DNA from: Cucumis sativus
Lineage: Eukaryota; Streptophyta; Magnoliopsida; Cucurbitales; Cucurbitaceae
Direction: 5' to 3'
Length of the DNA: 64,000 nt
Assembly (NCBI RefSeq): GCF_000004075.3
Contig: NC_026657.2
Coordinates: 33,218,732 to 33,282,731 of the forward strand
The notes beneath the pieces were generated by a model. That model saw nothing but the letters and a program-made list of their open reading frames with translations. It was not told the DNA's origin and ran no database searches. Both the position numbers and the translations under genes were made by a program. Within the stretch, counting starts at the first letter, position 1; each line of letters opens with the position of its first letter. Shown here piece after piece: positions 54,116-64,000 of the stretch.

Positions 54116-55537
54116 TCATACGTAAATGACCGCCCTGTCCCTGACCAAAGCTTCGACCGCCTTTCTCCCGGCGACTAAAGCACCGTCGAATGTGGCGGAT
54201 GTCAAATAATCACCGCATACGTAAAGCCCATTCTCCACCGTTGGATCCTTCATCACATCCCATGGTGGAGATTGATTCGGTTGCGCGAACTCAATCCTAT
54301 ACGTTCTCAGATGCTTCCACCCCTCAACCGTCGATTCCCCAAACCAATCCCCCATCTCCCGGATAACCTCAGCCGTTAGATCCTCATCTTCAACACCCTC
54401 AAATTTCCCGATCAACGACACTGACACCAGCGCCTTTTCCGGAGGCCCGTACGACGGCGCCACATTCGTCGCAAAAAACATATTGTTCACGATCCCCTTC
54501 CCTGATCCGTTCAGAAACAACACCGGTTCCTTCACCGGAATCCTCTCTCGATCCGTTGTGAAATACACACACACTGTACTTCTCGGCGGTTTCCGGTTTC
54601 CGATTTTTTTTCTTCCTGCCAGTAATCTTCCCGCCTCAGGTTCCTCCACCGCCACGATCACTCCCATTTCGCTCCTTATAATTTCCCCACTCTGTAACTT
54701 CACAATCGGCGATTTCGATTTCGATGAGTCATCGAAATCGACAGAGACCACTTTGGAGTTCAGTAAAATAGTCTCTGGTGGAAGATTTGACGCCAGTTGT
54801 TGAGGGATTGCGCCGATTCCGTCGACTGGTAGAGTATTATTGCCTAGAGCAAGGCATTTGAAAATGAAATTAAACAATCGGGAGGAAGTTTCCAATTGGG
54901 TATCGAAGAAAATCCCACCAAAAAACGGACGGAAGAATCGGGAAATTATAGAATCAGAAAACCCAATTTGCTTAAGCAAATCAATGGTAGAAACCTCGTC
55001 GGCGGTGAAAATCTCCTCATCCGACTTGGCAAGAACTCTGGCTCTGGTAAGCCCAATGAGCAATTTGTCCAAAACAGAGCCAATTGGATTGGATAGAGAA
55101 CCGAGAGAGTCAATGAAATGGCGCAAAGGGTCGGCTACGGTGTGGAATTGCCGGTCGTGATAGACAAGAGCGCCGGAGTAGAATTTTTGGAGGCGGAGAG
55201 ATTGGTAATTGAGGAGAGATTGGGCTTCAGGGTATGCGGTGATGAAGATTTGGAAGCCGCGGTCGAGGAGGAAGCCGTCGACGAGGTCGGTGCGGACACG
55301 GCCACCGACACCGTCGGAGGCTTCGAGGAGGATAAAGGGGATGTTTTTGGAGCGGAGGTGGGTGGCGGCGGCTAAGCCGGCGAGGCCGGCTCCGATGACG
55401 ACGACGCTGGTTTGGGTGGGTTTTGGAGGGGAAAGAGAAAGGGAAATGGAGGAAGAGGATTTGGGTTTAAATAAATGGAGGCGACGGTGGGAATGGATGG
55501 AATAAGAAAGCATAGACGTTGGGGCGGCGACACTCAT
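54116..55537 (-). CDS. Plastid-type FAD-dependent amine oxidase / phytoene desaturase-like oxidoreductase
   Basis: An intronless 473-residue frame. The first ~40 residues are rich in Ser, Arg, His and Pro and almost free of acidic residues, as in chloroplast transit peptides. The FAD dinucleotide fold follows: VVVIGAGLAGLAAATHL (about 45-61), an acidic residue at the end of the second strand (LLEASDG), and GGRVRTD. A flavin-contacting motif GLYVCGDYLTSATFDGALVAG lies near the C-terminus (about 437-457). This is the layout of the amino-oxidase/carotenoid-desaturase superfamily, but the protein is shorter than true phytoene desaturase (about 570 residues) and belongs to a separate plant clade often labelled phytoene desaturase-like. 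The substrate is unknown and a carotenoid role should not be assumed. A perfect G-box lies 106-115 bp upstream of the ATG. Like the Vapyrin-type gene, the coding strand goes from C-rich to G-rich along its length. Confidence 0.85.
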   Translation of the reverse strand: MSVAAPTSMLSYSIHSHRRLHLFKPKSSSSISLSLSPPKPTQTSVVVIGAGLAGLAAATHLRSKNIPFILLEASDGVGGRVRTDLVDGFLLDRGFQIFITAYPEAQSLLNYQSLRLQKFYSGALVYHDRQFHTVADPLRHFIDSLGSLSNPIGSVLDKLLIGLTRARVLAKSDEEIFTADEVSTIDLLKQIGFSDSIISRFFRPFFGGIFFDTQLETSSRLFNFIFKCLALGNNTLPVDGIGAIPQQLASNLPPETILLNSKVVSVDFDDSSKSKSPIVKLQSGEIIRSEMGVIVAVEEPEAGRLLAGRKKIGNRKPPRSTVCVYFTTDRERIPVKEPVLFLNGSGKGIVNNMFFATNVAPSYGPPEKALVSVSLIGKFEGVEDEDLTAEVIREMGDWFGESTVEGWKHLRTYRIEFAQPNQSPPWDVMKDPTVENGLYVCGDYLTSATFDGALVAGRKAVEALVRDRAVIYV

Positions 55538-55642
55538 GGCTTAGTTTCCGATTCCGTTGGAGTGTTGGTGGTGGTGGCGATTGCCATGGTTAGGATGATG
55601 GTAAGCTTATCCATTTCTTCATTTGGTTGTTCTTCTATTACT

Positions 55643-55652
55643 GCCACGTGGC
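55643..55652. promoter_or_regulatory. Perfect G-box palindrome in the oxidoreductase promoter
   Basis: GCCACGTGGC, a 10-bp palindrome, lies 106-115 bp upstream of the ATG at 55537. Such G-boxes are bound by bZIP (HY5) and bHLH (PIF) factors and are common in light-regulated plastid-protein genes. The motif is certain; the role is inferred. A short TTTGGA tandem repeat (about 55662-55684) follows. Confidence 0.7.
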
Positions 55653-58600
55653 GATTCTTTTTGGATTTGGATTTGGATTTGGTTTTTTCTTTTCCTGTTT
55701 AGAAGAAAAATAAGTTAGTTTTGTTATTTGTGATTTTTTCAATAATCATTTTTGGTGATTAACCTAATGACAATCTTGGAGATGGCAACAAATTTTTTTC
55801 AATTTAAACCAAAGTACTTTCAAGAGATGACTACGATTTGAATATAAATCTACTTTAGTTTTATATTTTATGTAGCATTTCCCAAATGGTTGAAAAAAAC
55901 TAAATTACACTTGTTTTCTTACTTACAGTAAAAATAGATATAACTAGAAATATTTTTAAAGATACAACATGATCTCAATTTGGATCTCATTTACTATAAG
56001 TTCCAACTTTTTAGGTTTGCACAAATTAAAACTTTAAATAATAGTCTCATGTGTTTGAGCAACTTTTTTTAGTACAGTGAAAAAGTTTAAACTTAAACCT
56101 CTTCATTTTCAGTTCATTATGTTTTGGGTGACTAAGAAACTAAAAAATAACGGAATTAAATCATAAATTAGCCTAAATAGAATAAAATGTTTGGAGAAAT
56201 ATTGGGTTGCTTAGTTACAAGTTGTGAGTTTATGAAATGGACCAATTAAACCCACTCGGCTCCTTTATTGGGCCTAAGACTTAGCTACTTATTCCATTAT
56301 CCATTGAACAAATGACATATGAAGCACAAAAGCATGTTGCAACTTGTAAGAGAAAACATGGAAACTACTTTCGGTTTAAACCATTCTAACCTTGATTAAT
56401 CTACAAATGAAGCTCTTTGGGTTGATGTATTCATTCACTTCAAGCTCTCTGTCCACTTGGTGATCTCTCTCATTAAGCTTGACATTTTATGAAATATGTT
56501 AGAAGTAGAAATCTTCGTCTTCCTTCACTTGTCCTCACAATACGATGGAAAAGAACGTGTAGAGTATTCTATTTTAACTTTTTCAAAATGATATATGTTA
56601 TTAAAAAAAATCTAAAAAATATAAGTAAACATGGAAAGAGTAAATATGATATAAAGTAGAGTCAAACGTCAAAAAAATATATTTTTTGTTATTTTTTTGT
56701 CATTCTTACTCTAAGATGGTGGATGAAAAATATACAGAACAAACACATTCGTTAGATCATAGTTGAAATTAGACTGGAAGTAATTTTATTAAGACTCACA
56801 TGGTATTTTTTTTTCTTTTTGGAAAAGTATGACACATGATTGATAAGCCATAAAACATGTGCCACCAGCTTTGTAGAAATTAGTTATTTGCATTTATGTG
56901 TTTTTTCTTCCTTCAATTTTTCAAATAGAAAAGTTATGTTGTATCCATGTTTAAAATATCGACATTGACGTAAATAATTTTACAGAAACTTCAAGAAAAC
57001 AAATATGGATTTAGTAATTAAACGTTTCAATTATTTTCAAATAAGTTAACATATCTATTGTTTACATTAGTGATATTTTGATATTTATTCTTTTGTGCTT
57101 CGTGGATTTTTTATGATGTAATGAAAATATCGACTCACTCTGATATTGATTTCGAACGCATAAAAATATGAAAATATCAACATGTCGATGAATAACAACT
57201 ATGATTTCCTTCTCTTTTACTGCACAAATTTTCAATTTTTATTTGGGTGAAGTTTGAGATGCTCATGTTATTTACAACTGTGTGTATATATAGTATATCA
57301 AAATGAGTATAATTTAATATTCACCTAAAACTCATTCTATGAATCAAACTTGTTTATTGAGATTAGTATCATCCACGTTTTTGTTTTAATATATAAAGAA
57401 TGCTTTCAGAAAAAGAAAATAAAATGGGCAGGATTTGCCCAAAATTTGATCATTACCTTATCTTGTTCCTCTCAAACAAATTGCAAATTGCAAATTGAAA
57501 TTGATCTTTAATTTGTCTCCTTTGTAAAAAAAAAGGACAATTGCTTCATCAATATCAATACGTATATCCACAATTTTGTCACATCATATATATGTAAATA
57601 AGTATGACCTGCTATTCGTAATCAAAAATGAAGGTTTTGATCAAATTTGTCACCTTTATACTATATGATCATCAAAACCATATGCTTATATATCAATGGA
57701 AATAAGTTGTGACACATCTCATCATTCATATGTCTACTCAACCATCAAAGTGTTAAGATACTTCATCTTCTATTTGTTGTTTTATTCCAAGATTCTGCTT
57801 AGCTAGACACCATGTTACTATAATAAAAACAAATCATATACGTATGTTTTATAGCTGTGTGAGGTACTTAAATTTTCTATCGTATATTTATTCTCACTGC
57901 TAATATCTTAATGAAAAAAATATATATACACTTTTTTTTTTTGCTTTTTCCCTTTAGGATTTGAGTTTCATTTCCATTCGATTTCTTAAATCTCAAAATG
58001 TTACACATTCGTTAAACAACGTGGGAAAGATAGGTGTAGAAGCTTTTTTTTGATCGATTTGGACAAAAAGAATCTTTCTTATTTTAATTTTCTTTTATAA
58101 AAAATGCTTAAAAAGTTTTTAGAATAAATTTTCTAAGAAAAACAATTTTTTCTTAAAATTATTAAACACTAATAAATGTGTTCCAAACATACTCCATCTA
58201 TAATTTTAACAATTTAGGAGTAAAAAATAAGATATCAAAATTATGACATGATATAAGTGAACTATGGTGGTTTAGAAGTAGTGATAATTTATTTTGTGGA
58301 TTTTTTCAAATTTAGATGTGAAACTGAAAGCATGGAAACGTGGTTTAATGATATACTCAGAATTAATAATGGATGCCTTCCAACTTCCTATCTTTATAGA
58401 TGGCTCCATCGTCTCTAACAGAACGCTGCCCTCTCCCATCCCCATGCCTTTCTTTTCAACAAAACCAATTGTTTACGATTCAAATCTAGGTGGTGCAAAT
58501 TATCTTTCAAAGGATGCATGGTATTGTATTATCAAACCTTGTTTTTCATTCTGATCTTAAATTAAAATTTATTTGTTCTTTACTGATTTTGCAATAGCTA

Positions 58601-61600
58601 TAACATTACACGTAAAACACTTGAGCTTCGTTTATCTCTTTTGTGATATGCAAATGAGATTTGATCTAAACTTTGAGTAATTACTCATTATCTCTATTTA
58701 TGTTTTGAGGTCTTTCAAAAAATTTCATTTAACAATAGTAAGAATTGACTCTGTTGCTCATGACTTAGCTTTTCACACTTGAAGATTTTTGTTTATATAC
58801 AATTTTTCCAAAGACCCTCTGTTGTAGTAAACTAAAAAAAGATATCATTTTAAAATCGAAATAGTAGGCTTAAAGCTCGAACCGTGTGGTTAAGGTCAGC
58901 TATTCCAACTTATTGATAATAGAAATGTAAATAGTTAATTCAATTTGCAACATTTATTTAATAATATAAAAATGGTTGCCAATATTTTATTTATAAATTG
59001 ATTGACTGAATCAATTAATTATATAATTAATCAACAAGTCAGAGAATAAAGAAAAAAGATAAAAATAAATTGCTATAGTTAACGTACTCAAATTTAAAAA
59101 ATAAGTGTGAATACTCGAAATGAAACGTAATAGTTTTTTTTTCTAATTGGGTGATCTGAAAATTATTTTAGGAAAGAAATTAAAATTGAGTAGAAAACAA
59201 AATAAATTCTTTTTTTTATTGTATTAAAATATCTATTTGATTCAAATTTTATTATAAATTAGAAAATACAATAATGTATATGACGTTGATAATTTTTATG
59301 AACAAATTTTGGTAGAGAATTTTGAAAATGAGTTATTTTTTAAAAATAGTTTTCCTCAATTTATTATTTTTTTAAAGATTAAAAAAATCACTAACTAAAC
59401 CAACCTAAATTTTTCCTTAAAGTCATACCAAATGAAAACATATTTTAACCACCATAATATTATTCTAAAATTAGTCTAAAACAAATAAAATTCACATTGA
59501 AAATTTTAAATATGCACTAAAATGTTATTATTAAAATTTGTATTATTTCTCTTACGAAAAACAATTCTTGTGTGCTTTGTCAAATAATACAAAAAAAAAA
59601 AGTGAATAGATTTCGTGGCTAAGATTGTTTTCCTAATTTTTACAAATGAATAATAATATTATTGTTGATTTTTTTTTTCATTGGTTTGATGCAATGAATT
59701 TTGGATAAGCAATATTGTCCAATAAAGAGCCATAAAATATCTCCATCAATGTAAACCCAACTTGTCATTTTGTACAAATAATAAATTAAATAAAAACTTT
59801 AGTTAATTCCATCCAATATATATTCACTTCATTCGTCCCTACAACAAAAATGATTTATTATCATTTCATTTCAAAACATATATAATCTCTAACTCATTAC
59901 ATTATTAAGGTTTCAAGTTTATGAAAAGACAAATTATAGGTATCACCTCAAATAATATTTGGAGAGGGAAAATAAAAAGAGAAAGTTGAAGAAAATATTA
60001 AATAGCAAATAAGCAATATTCATAAATTTATTTTTTTCTGTGAACAAAATGACAGAAAATCGTATGGATAGAAATGTTTGATACATCAATTCATTTAATA
60101 CCACTCAGAGTCAAACTAATAAATTCATATGAAATAATTTGATATTGATAGACATACGTTGATGCTTACAAATAATTTAATTAGTGATCTAAATTACATA
60201 TTTTTGTTTTAAAGAACACAAGCTGAATATGAGATTGAACCTTCTGCCTCTAAAAAAGAATGTTATATTCATTCATGTTGTACCAAACTTGATAATTTTG
60301 TTTAACTTACAATCAATTATAAATAGATGCATGAGTTAATTATTAGGGTTTCTATAGATTATAAACTGTTGTAAGGAGATTTCATTATAAATTAATATCG
60401 ACTTTGATCATTTTATTGAACTTTTACTATTTTCATTGTGTGGTGTAAGCCTAAAAGTAAATAAAAGAAAAGACTAAAATTTAAGAAATAAATAAATTGA
60501 ATAGGTAAAAGTTGAAAAGGATACATAGGTAGTGTGGGTTAGTAGATGATTTATGACCTCAACTTTTTTACTTTTTAGGAAGAAATAAAATCTGCATTAT
60601 TTTCGATTTTGATATTTCTTTAGTATTTTCTTTATATATAAATCAAATGATACTATTAATTAGAAGAAAATAAGAAGATACTATGTTAATAAGTTGATGA
60701 TGATAAATCAACATATTTGGTTAAGGTGAGAGTTCAAATTTAACAAATTCTTAAATGACACAAATAAAATAAGATTTAATTCAATTTCTTTAATGCTCGT
60801 AATTAACGTTTGTTGTAATTTACATTCCAATTAAACATAGTGATCAAATTAAATGCATGGATAAAAATAAGTTGCATGAACATTTAAACCTAATTCAATT
60901 ATTTTGTTAACTTAATCATTTATAATTTAAGTGAGTAATACCAATCAAGAAGTCAAGAGTAAATATATACTGTCAAATCGTATTCTAATAGAGAGGATTT
61001 TTATAAATTAATATTTTAAAGTTAGTAGAATTAAGATTGAGTATTAGGAGTTTTGAACCAATGCGAAAAAAAAGGCAAAAGAATCAAACAACGTGGTATG
61101 TAAAGAAAGGCAAATCGGTAGTTCTAACTACAATTGATACATGACTTTTTCTCTTACGGGTGAGAGGTTTCGAGACCCCTAACACGCATCGTAAAAGTAA
61201 TAAAAATAAATAATTAAGTTATTTAAATAATAAATGTTGGCAAGGTGTTTTCTATTTATTTATATTATTTTTGTAAAATCCAATTATTCCATGTATTATT
61301 ATATGAACAACATTGTGGACAATATTGTTGCATGATTAAAAAATCTTTTTGACATGGGATCAAATATTCTATTATGGTACGATTATATCTATATATATGT
61401 GTGTGATGTGTGAAAATAACTTTACAATTATGTATGAAGGCTTCTAATTATTTTATTTGTAGGTGAGGATAATATTGATGTGTTATTTGTCAAGGATAAT
61501 AATTTCACGATTCAATTAAAAAATCTATCTAATATGAGAAAAAATAAGAGAATTTTTATAAGTAAATGATTAAATTTTTATTTATAAAAGCTATTAAAAG

Positions 61601-63000
61601 TGAAGTAGTAAATTTTTTTGAAATATAACTTATTTTCAAAATTAATAATCAAGTTAAACCAAAACACATTCATAGTTCACTAATATATACAACACCAAAG
61701 TCCATTTTCTAAACAAATGACTTAGTAATTACAACAATAAAAAAAGGTAAACTATATCATAAAATCGTTCACTTTCTGGAATATAGTTATATGAATTGGG
61801 GTTTTAATACCAAAAATTTAACTATGTATTGTACAAAATATAGAGAAATGAAATAGAAATCATATAAACTATATAGTAGGACAAATAATGCAATAAAAGT
61901 GCAAACTATTGATGATATGATAGATAATATATATAAGACATCATAATTGAAAAGGAATGTAGACATATATATATATATATATGTATGTATATATCACAAA
62001 CGTGTTCCTTTGTCTAACTCACATGAAGCCCTAGAAAGAAGAGAGAAAGAGAGGGGCCAAAAGTACAAAAACAAACAAAAGGAAGGGCGCAAAATAATTG
62101 AGGAAAAAAAGGGTTGAAATGCAAAGTAAGAGATAGATGTGATTATTGTACCAAAGTTGTGAATTGGGATTGAGCTAGACACAATACCAAACTATATAAT
62201 ATATTTATCATTAAACTAGTTTATGTACAATCGTGATGAATTTGAATCCATTTGATTGAGACTTGTAACACACACCATCACCCTCCCATCTCTCTTTTCC
62301 TTTTCTAACCTTAAAATTTTCTCTCTCCCAATCATTAATTAAAAAAATAAAATCATCCTTAGCCTTTGTTATTCACCTAAAAATTTAAATATGACCCGTT
62401 AGATTAACCTTGGAGGTCAGTTAATGATGTTAGAATAGAAGGTTTATCAATAAACGGTTATTATAGTAATGTTAAATGCTGCTTTATTCATCATGTATTA
62501 TGCAAAGTCATTTTTGTAGTTGAAATTTAAAAGTAAAAGATCAAAATAGTATTCTCGATTTTATGATATTTGTAATAGGTAATCGCTTACCATTTTTCAA
62601 GAACTAAAGTTAAATTGTCATGAGTTTTAAAGTTTTGTGACCAAATATTGATAAAGACTAATATTGAAATTTTAACTCAAAATCGTAAAGATACATCAAC
62701 CAAAGCAACTTTCAATTTTAACTGATAAATATTTGTATGAAGAATTTTTTATTTGGAGGAAAATGTTACAAATTTAGTCTGTCCTTTCAAAGATATATAT
62801 ATATCTAATAATGCAATTTTGAAGTTAAATAGGTAATTAGCTAACTAGATATTTGTAAAAAAGAATGGGGAATTAGTGAGATAAAACCTTTCAAAATCAT
62901 AAATTTTTTATAAAGTATCGAAAATAAAATAAAGTAAAAGAAAAGTGAATTCCCGAGAAATTCAAAGAGAAGTCTTGTTTACACACAGGCATTGTAGTCA
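55653..63000. other. AT-rich intergenic region, oxidoreductase to CCX gene
   Basis: No gene was confirmed. An exon-like island lies at about 58316-58550. The rest is AT-rich with TA microsatellites (about 61966-61990, 62795-62806). Open frames at 61994-62182 and 62979-63245 are purine/pyrimidine-biased and unconvincing. Confidence 0.5.
58316..58553 (+). other. Exon-like open island, unrecognised
   Basis: After an acceptor-like CAAATTTAG the plus strand stays open for about 79 codons, with balanced amino-acid use (for example AFQLPIFIDGSIVSN and YDSNLGGANYLSKDAW). This is unlike the low-complexity frames around it. A GT follows GATGCATG near 58520 and could be a donor. No partner exon or family was recognised. 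It may be an orphan exon, a gene fragment, or chance. Confidence 0.25.
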
Positions 63001-63289
63001 ATTTCAATGTGAATGTGAATTTGATAAACAATTGTTGGTTTCTTTGCAATTAAGCCAACTTCTTCTCTCTCAAATACACGTTTTGAGCATCTGAAAACGC
63101 ATGATCCTCGATCAACTGAAAAGGATCCGATTCTTCGTTTTGGATTACGCTCTCTTCTCGAGTAGCTAATGCGAACATCTGACAGGTGGGTTTTTCTTAA
63201 TTTTGTTACTTTGATTGATTTTTTTTTTACTTTTCTCTTTCCCAAATTTCTACTGCTTCATCCTTCTTTTTCTTTCTGATTTTGATTGA

Positions 63290-63382
63290 ATGGCGACACA
63301 GAAATCAACACCGCAAACTGTTCCGCATATGGATAAAACAGGTCCGTCTACTCAATTCCATCACGCTTTCATTCTGGCTTAG
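63290..63382 (+). other. Short open frame in the presumed CCX 5' leader (possible uORF)
   Basis: A 30-codon frame beginning MATQKSTPQTVPHMDKTG ends in TAG 264 bp before the CCX start. The preceding DNA (about 62990-63290) is GC-richer and CT-rich, leader-like, with a donor-like CAG|GTGGGT at 63186. A second donor-like ACAG|GTCCGT lies inside the frame at 63341. It could be an upstream ORF, a spliced-out leader, or the first exon of a different transcript. Confidence 0.3.
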
Positions 63383-63646
63383 ACGACAAAAACAACCCAC
63401 TTCTTTGGATTGGAAATAGGAATGAGTTGGTTCTTCGATTTTTAATATACCCCTTTTCTTTTAATTTTAATTTTAATTTTGATTCGCCCCTCTTTGATTT
63501 TGGTGAAGAATTCTGTCGTGTTCTTGATTTTATCTGCCAATTACTCACTTCACAGATCGTGAAATTATGAACCCATTTTCCCCGCTTCCTCAGTTCTTCA
63601 GATAGATAGAGAGAAAGAGAAAGAGCCTGTTGATTGGTTTTCTTGA

Positions 63647-64000
63647 ATGGGTTTCTTATCATCTCTCTCCAAACAGAGGGGTTTTATCATTTTCTTGAAT
63701 CTCTCGTTTCTCTTAGTGGGCTCTGCTTTTTTGGTGAATCGGTTTCACTCCACAGAATCCCATTTCCATGTTCTTAACAAAAGCTCGAGAAGAATCCATG
63801 GCAACCCTCAGGAAGATTGCAAGAGTTTTATCGCTTTAACTGAGTCTGAAGCTAAGTGCTCTGTTCTTAAATCCAACAACCCCTGTGACACCCAAGGATA
63901 TATAGATTATCTTTACATTTTCTATTGTGAGTATGGAAGTTTTAGCATCCTGGGCTACACTCTGTTGTTTCTGTGGCTTCTTGTGTTGTTCTATCTTTTG
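63647..64000 (+). CDS. CCX: Cation/calcium exchanger (CCX family), 5' part only
   Basis: An open frame of 118 codons runs off the window edge. It begins MGFLSSLSKQRGF, then has a hydrophobic segment (about residues 13-30, signal anchor or first helix). A short exposed region follows with paired cysteines (EDCKSF, AKCSVL, NNPCDTQG), then GYIDYLYIFYC and a second hydrophobic segment (SILGYTLLFLWLLVLFYLL). This is the N-terminal layout of plant CCX proteins, which are CaCA-superfamily cation/Ca2+ exchangers in vacuolar, endomembrane or plasma membranes that handle K+, Na+, Ca2+ or Mn2+. The conserved ion-binding repeats lie beyond the window, so the subtype cannot be told. The start was chosen as the first ATG of the conserved frame; CT-rich leader-like DNA precedes it. 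Confidence 0.85.
   Translation, partial: MGFLSSLSKQRGFIIFLNLSFLLVGSAFLVNRFHSTESHFHVLNKSSRRIHGNPQEDCKSFIALTESEAKCSVLKSNNPCDTQGYIDYLYIFYCEYGSFSILGYTLLFLWLLVLFYLL

Noticed and set aside
54483..55505. Several plus-strand frames across the oxidoreductase gene
   Set aside because: Antisense shadows of a conserved FAD enzyme.
61140..61200. GGTTTCGAGACCCC, resembling a tRNA B-box
   Set aside because: No matching A-box, anticodon arm or acceptor stem at the required spacing.

Overview
The window looks like nuclear DNA from a flowering plant. It is very AT-rich, its genes have introns with GT-AG borders, and the recognisable genes (Vapyrin, Dof/CDF, KS-dehydrins, PSY peptide, plant GH1 beta-glucosidase, CCX exchanger) are plant families. 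The low gene density and the style of the proteins suggest a dicot, possibly Cucurbitaceae. The family assignment is inference and was not tested.

Layout from left to right. 1-2.8 kb is AT-rich with no gene; a doubtful small minus-strand ORF lies at 2775-3032. A degenerate repeat block with 110-bp spaced hairpins lies at 3.6-4.2 kb. A complete two-exon Vapyrin-type gene (MSP domain plus ankyrin repeats) lies at 5781-8056. A convergent pair of KS-type (HIRD11-like) dehydrin genes lies at 9166-9462 (+) and 11848-12153 (-). The second has an ABRE/G-box and a TATA box upstream, and 2.2 kb further upstream sits a dense cluster of three CACGTG and three GCCGAC motifs. A gene-poor stretch (12.5-21 kb) contains a small TIR element. 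A two-exon cycling-Dof-factor gene occupies 21153-23496 (-). Another gene desert (23.5-34.6 kb) follows. At 34616-35095 (-) a three-exon gene, assembled here by hand, encodes a 93-residue PSY-type sulfated-peptide precursor. A 14-exon GH1 beta-glucosidase gene lies at 42318-47379 (-); all exons join into one 493-residue frame. A decayed Ty1/copia remnant lies at about 50.7-52.5 kb. A single-exon plastid-type FAD amine-oxidase/phytoene-desaturase-like gene lies at 54116-55537 (-) behind a perfect G-box. The window ends inside the first exon of a cation/calcium exchanger (CCX) gene starting at 63647 (+).

The genes do not form one pathway; this is an ordinary plant chromosome segment. Recurrent themes are abiotic stress (two dehydrins and their ABRE/DRE-type motifs), environmental signalling (CDF, PSY peptide), mycorrhizal symbiosis (Vapyrin) and glucoside hydrolysis. 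The least ordinary points are the PSY gene hidden in short exons, the beta-glucosidase with substitutions in two conserved motifs and no signal peptide, the histidine-poor dehydrin paralogue, and the orphan stress-type regulatory cluster at 14.3-14.5 kb. No tRNA, rRNA or CRISPR array was recognised.
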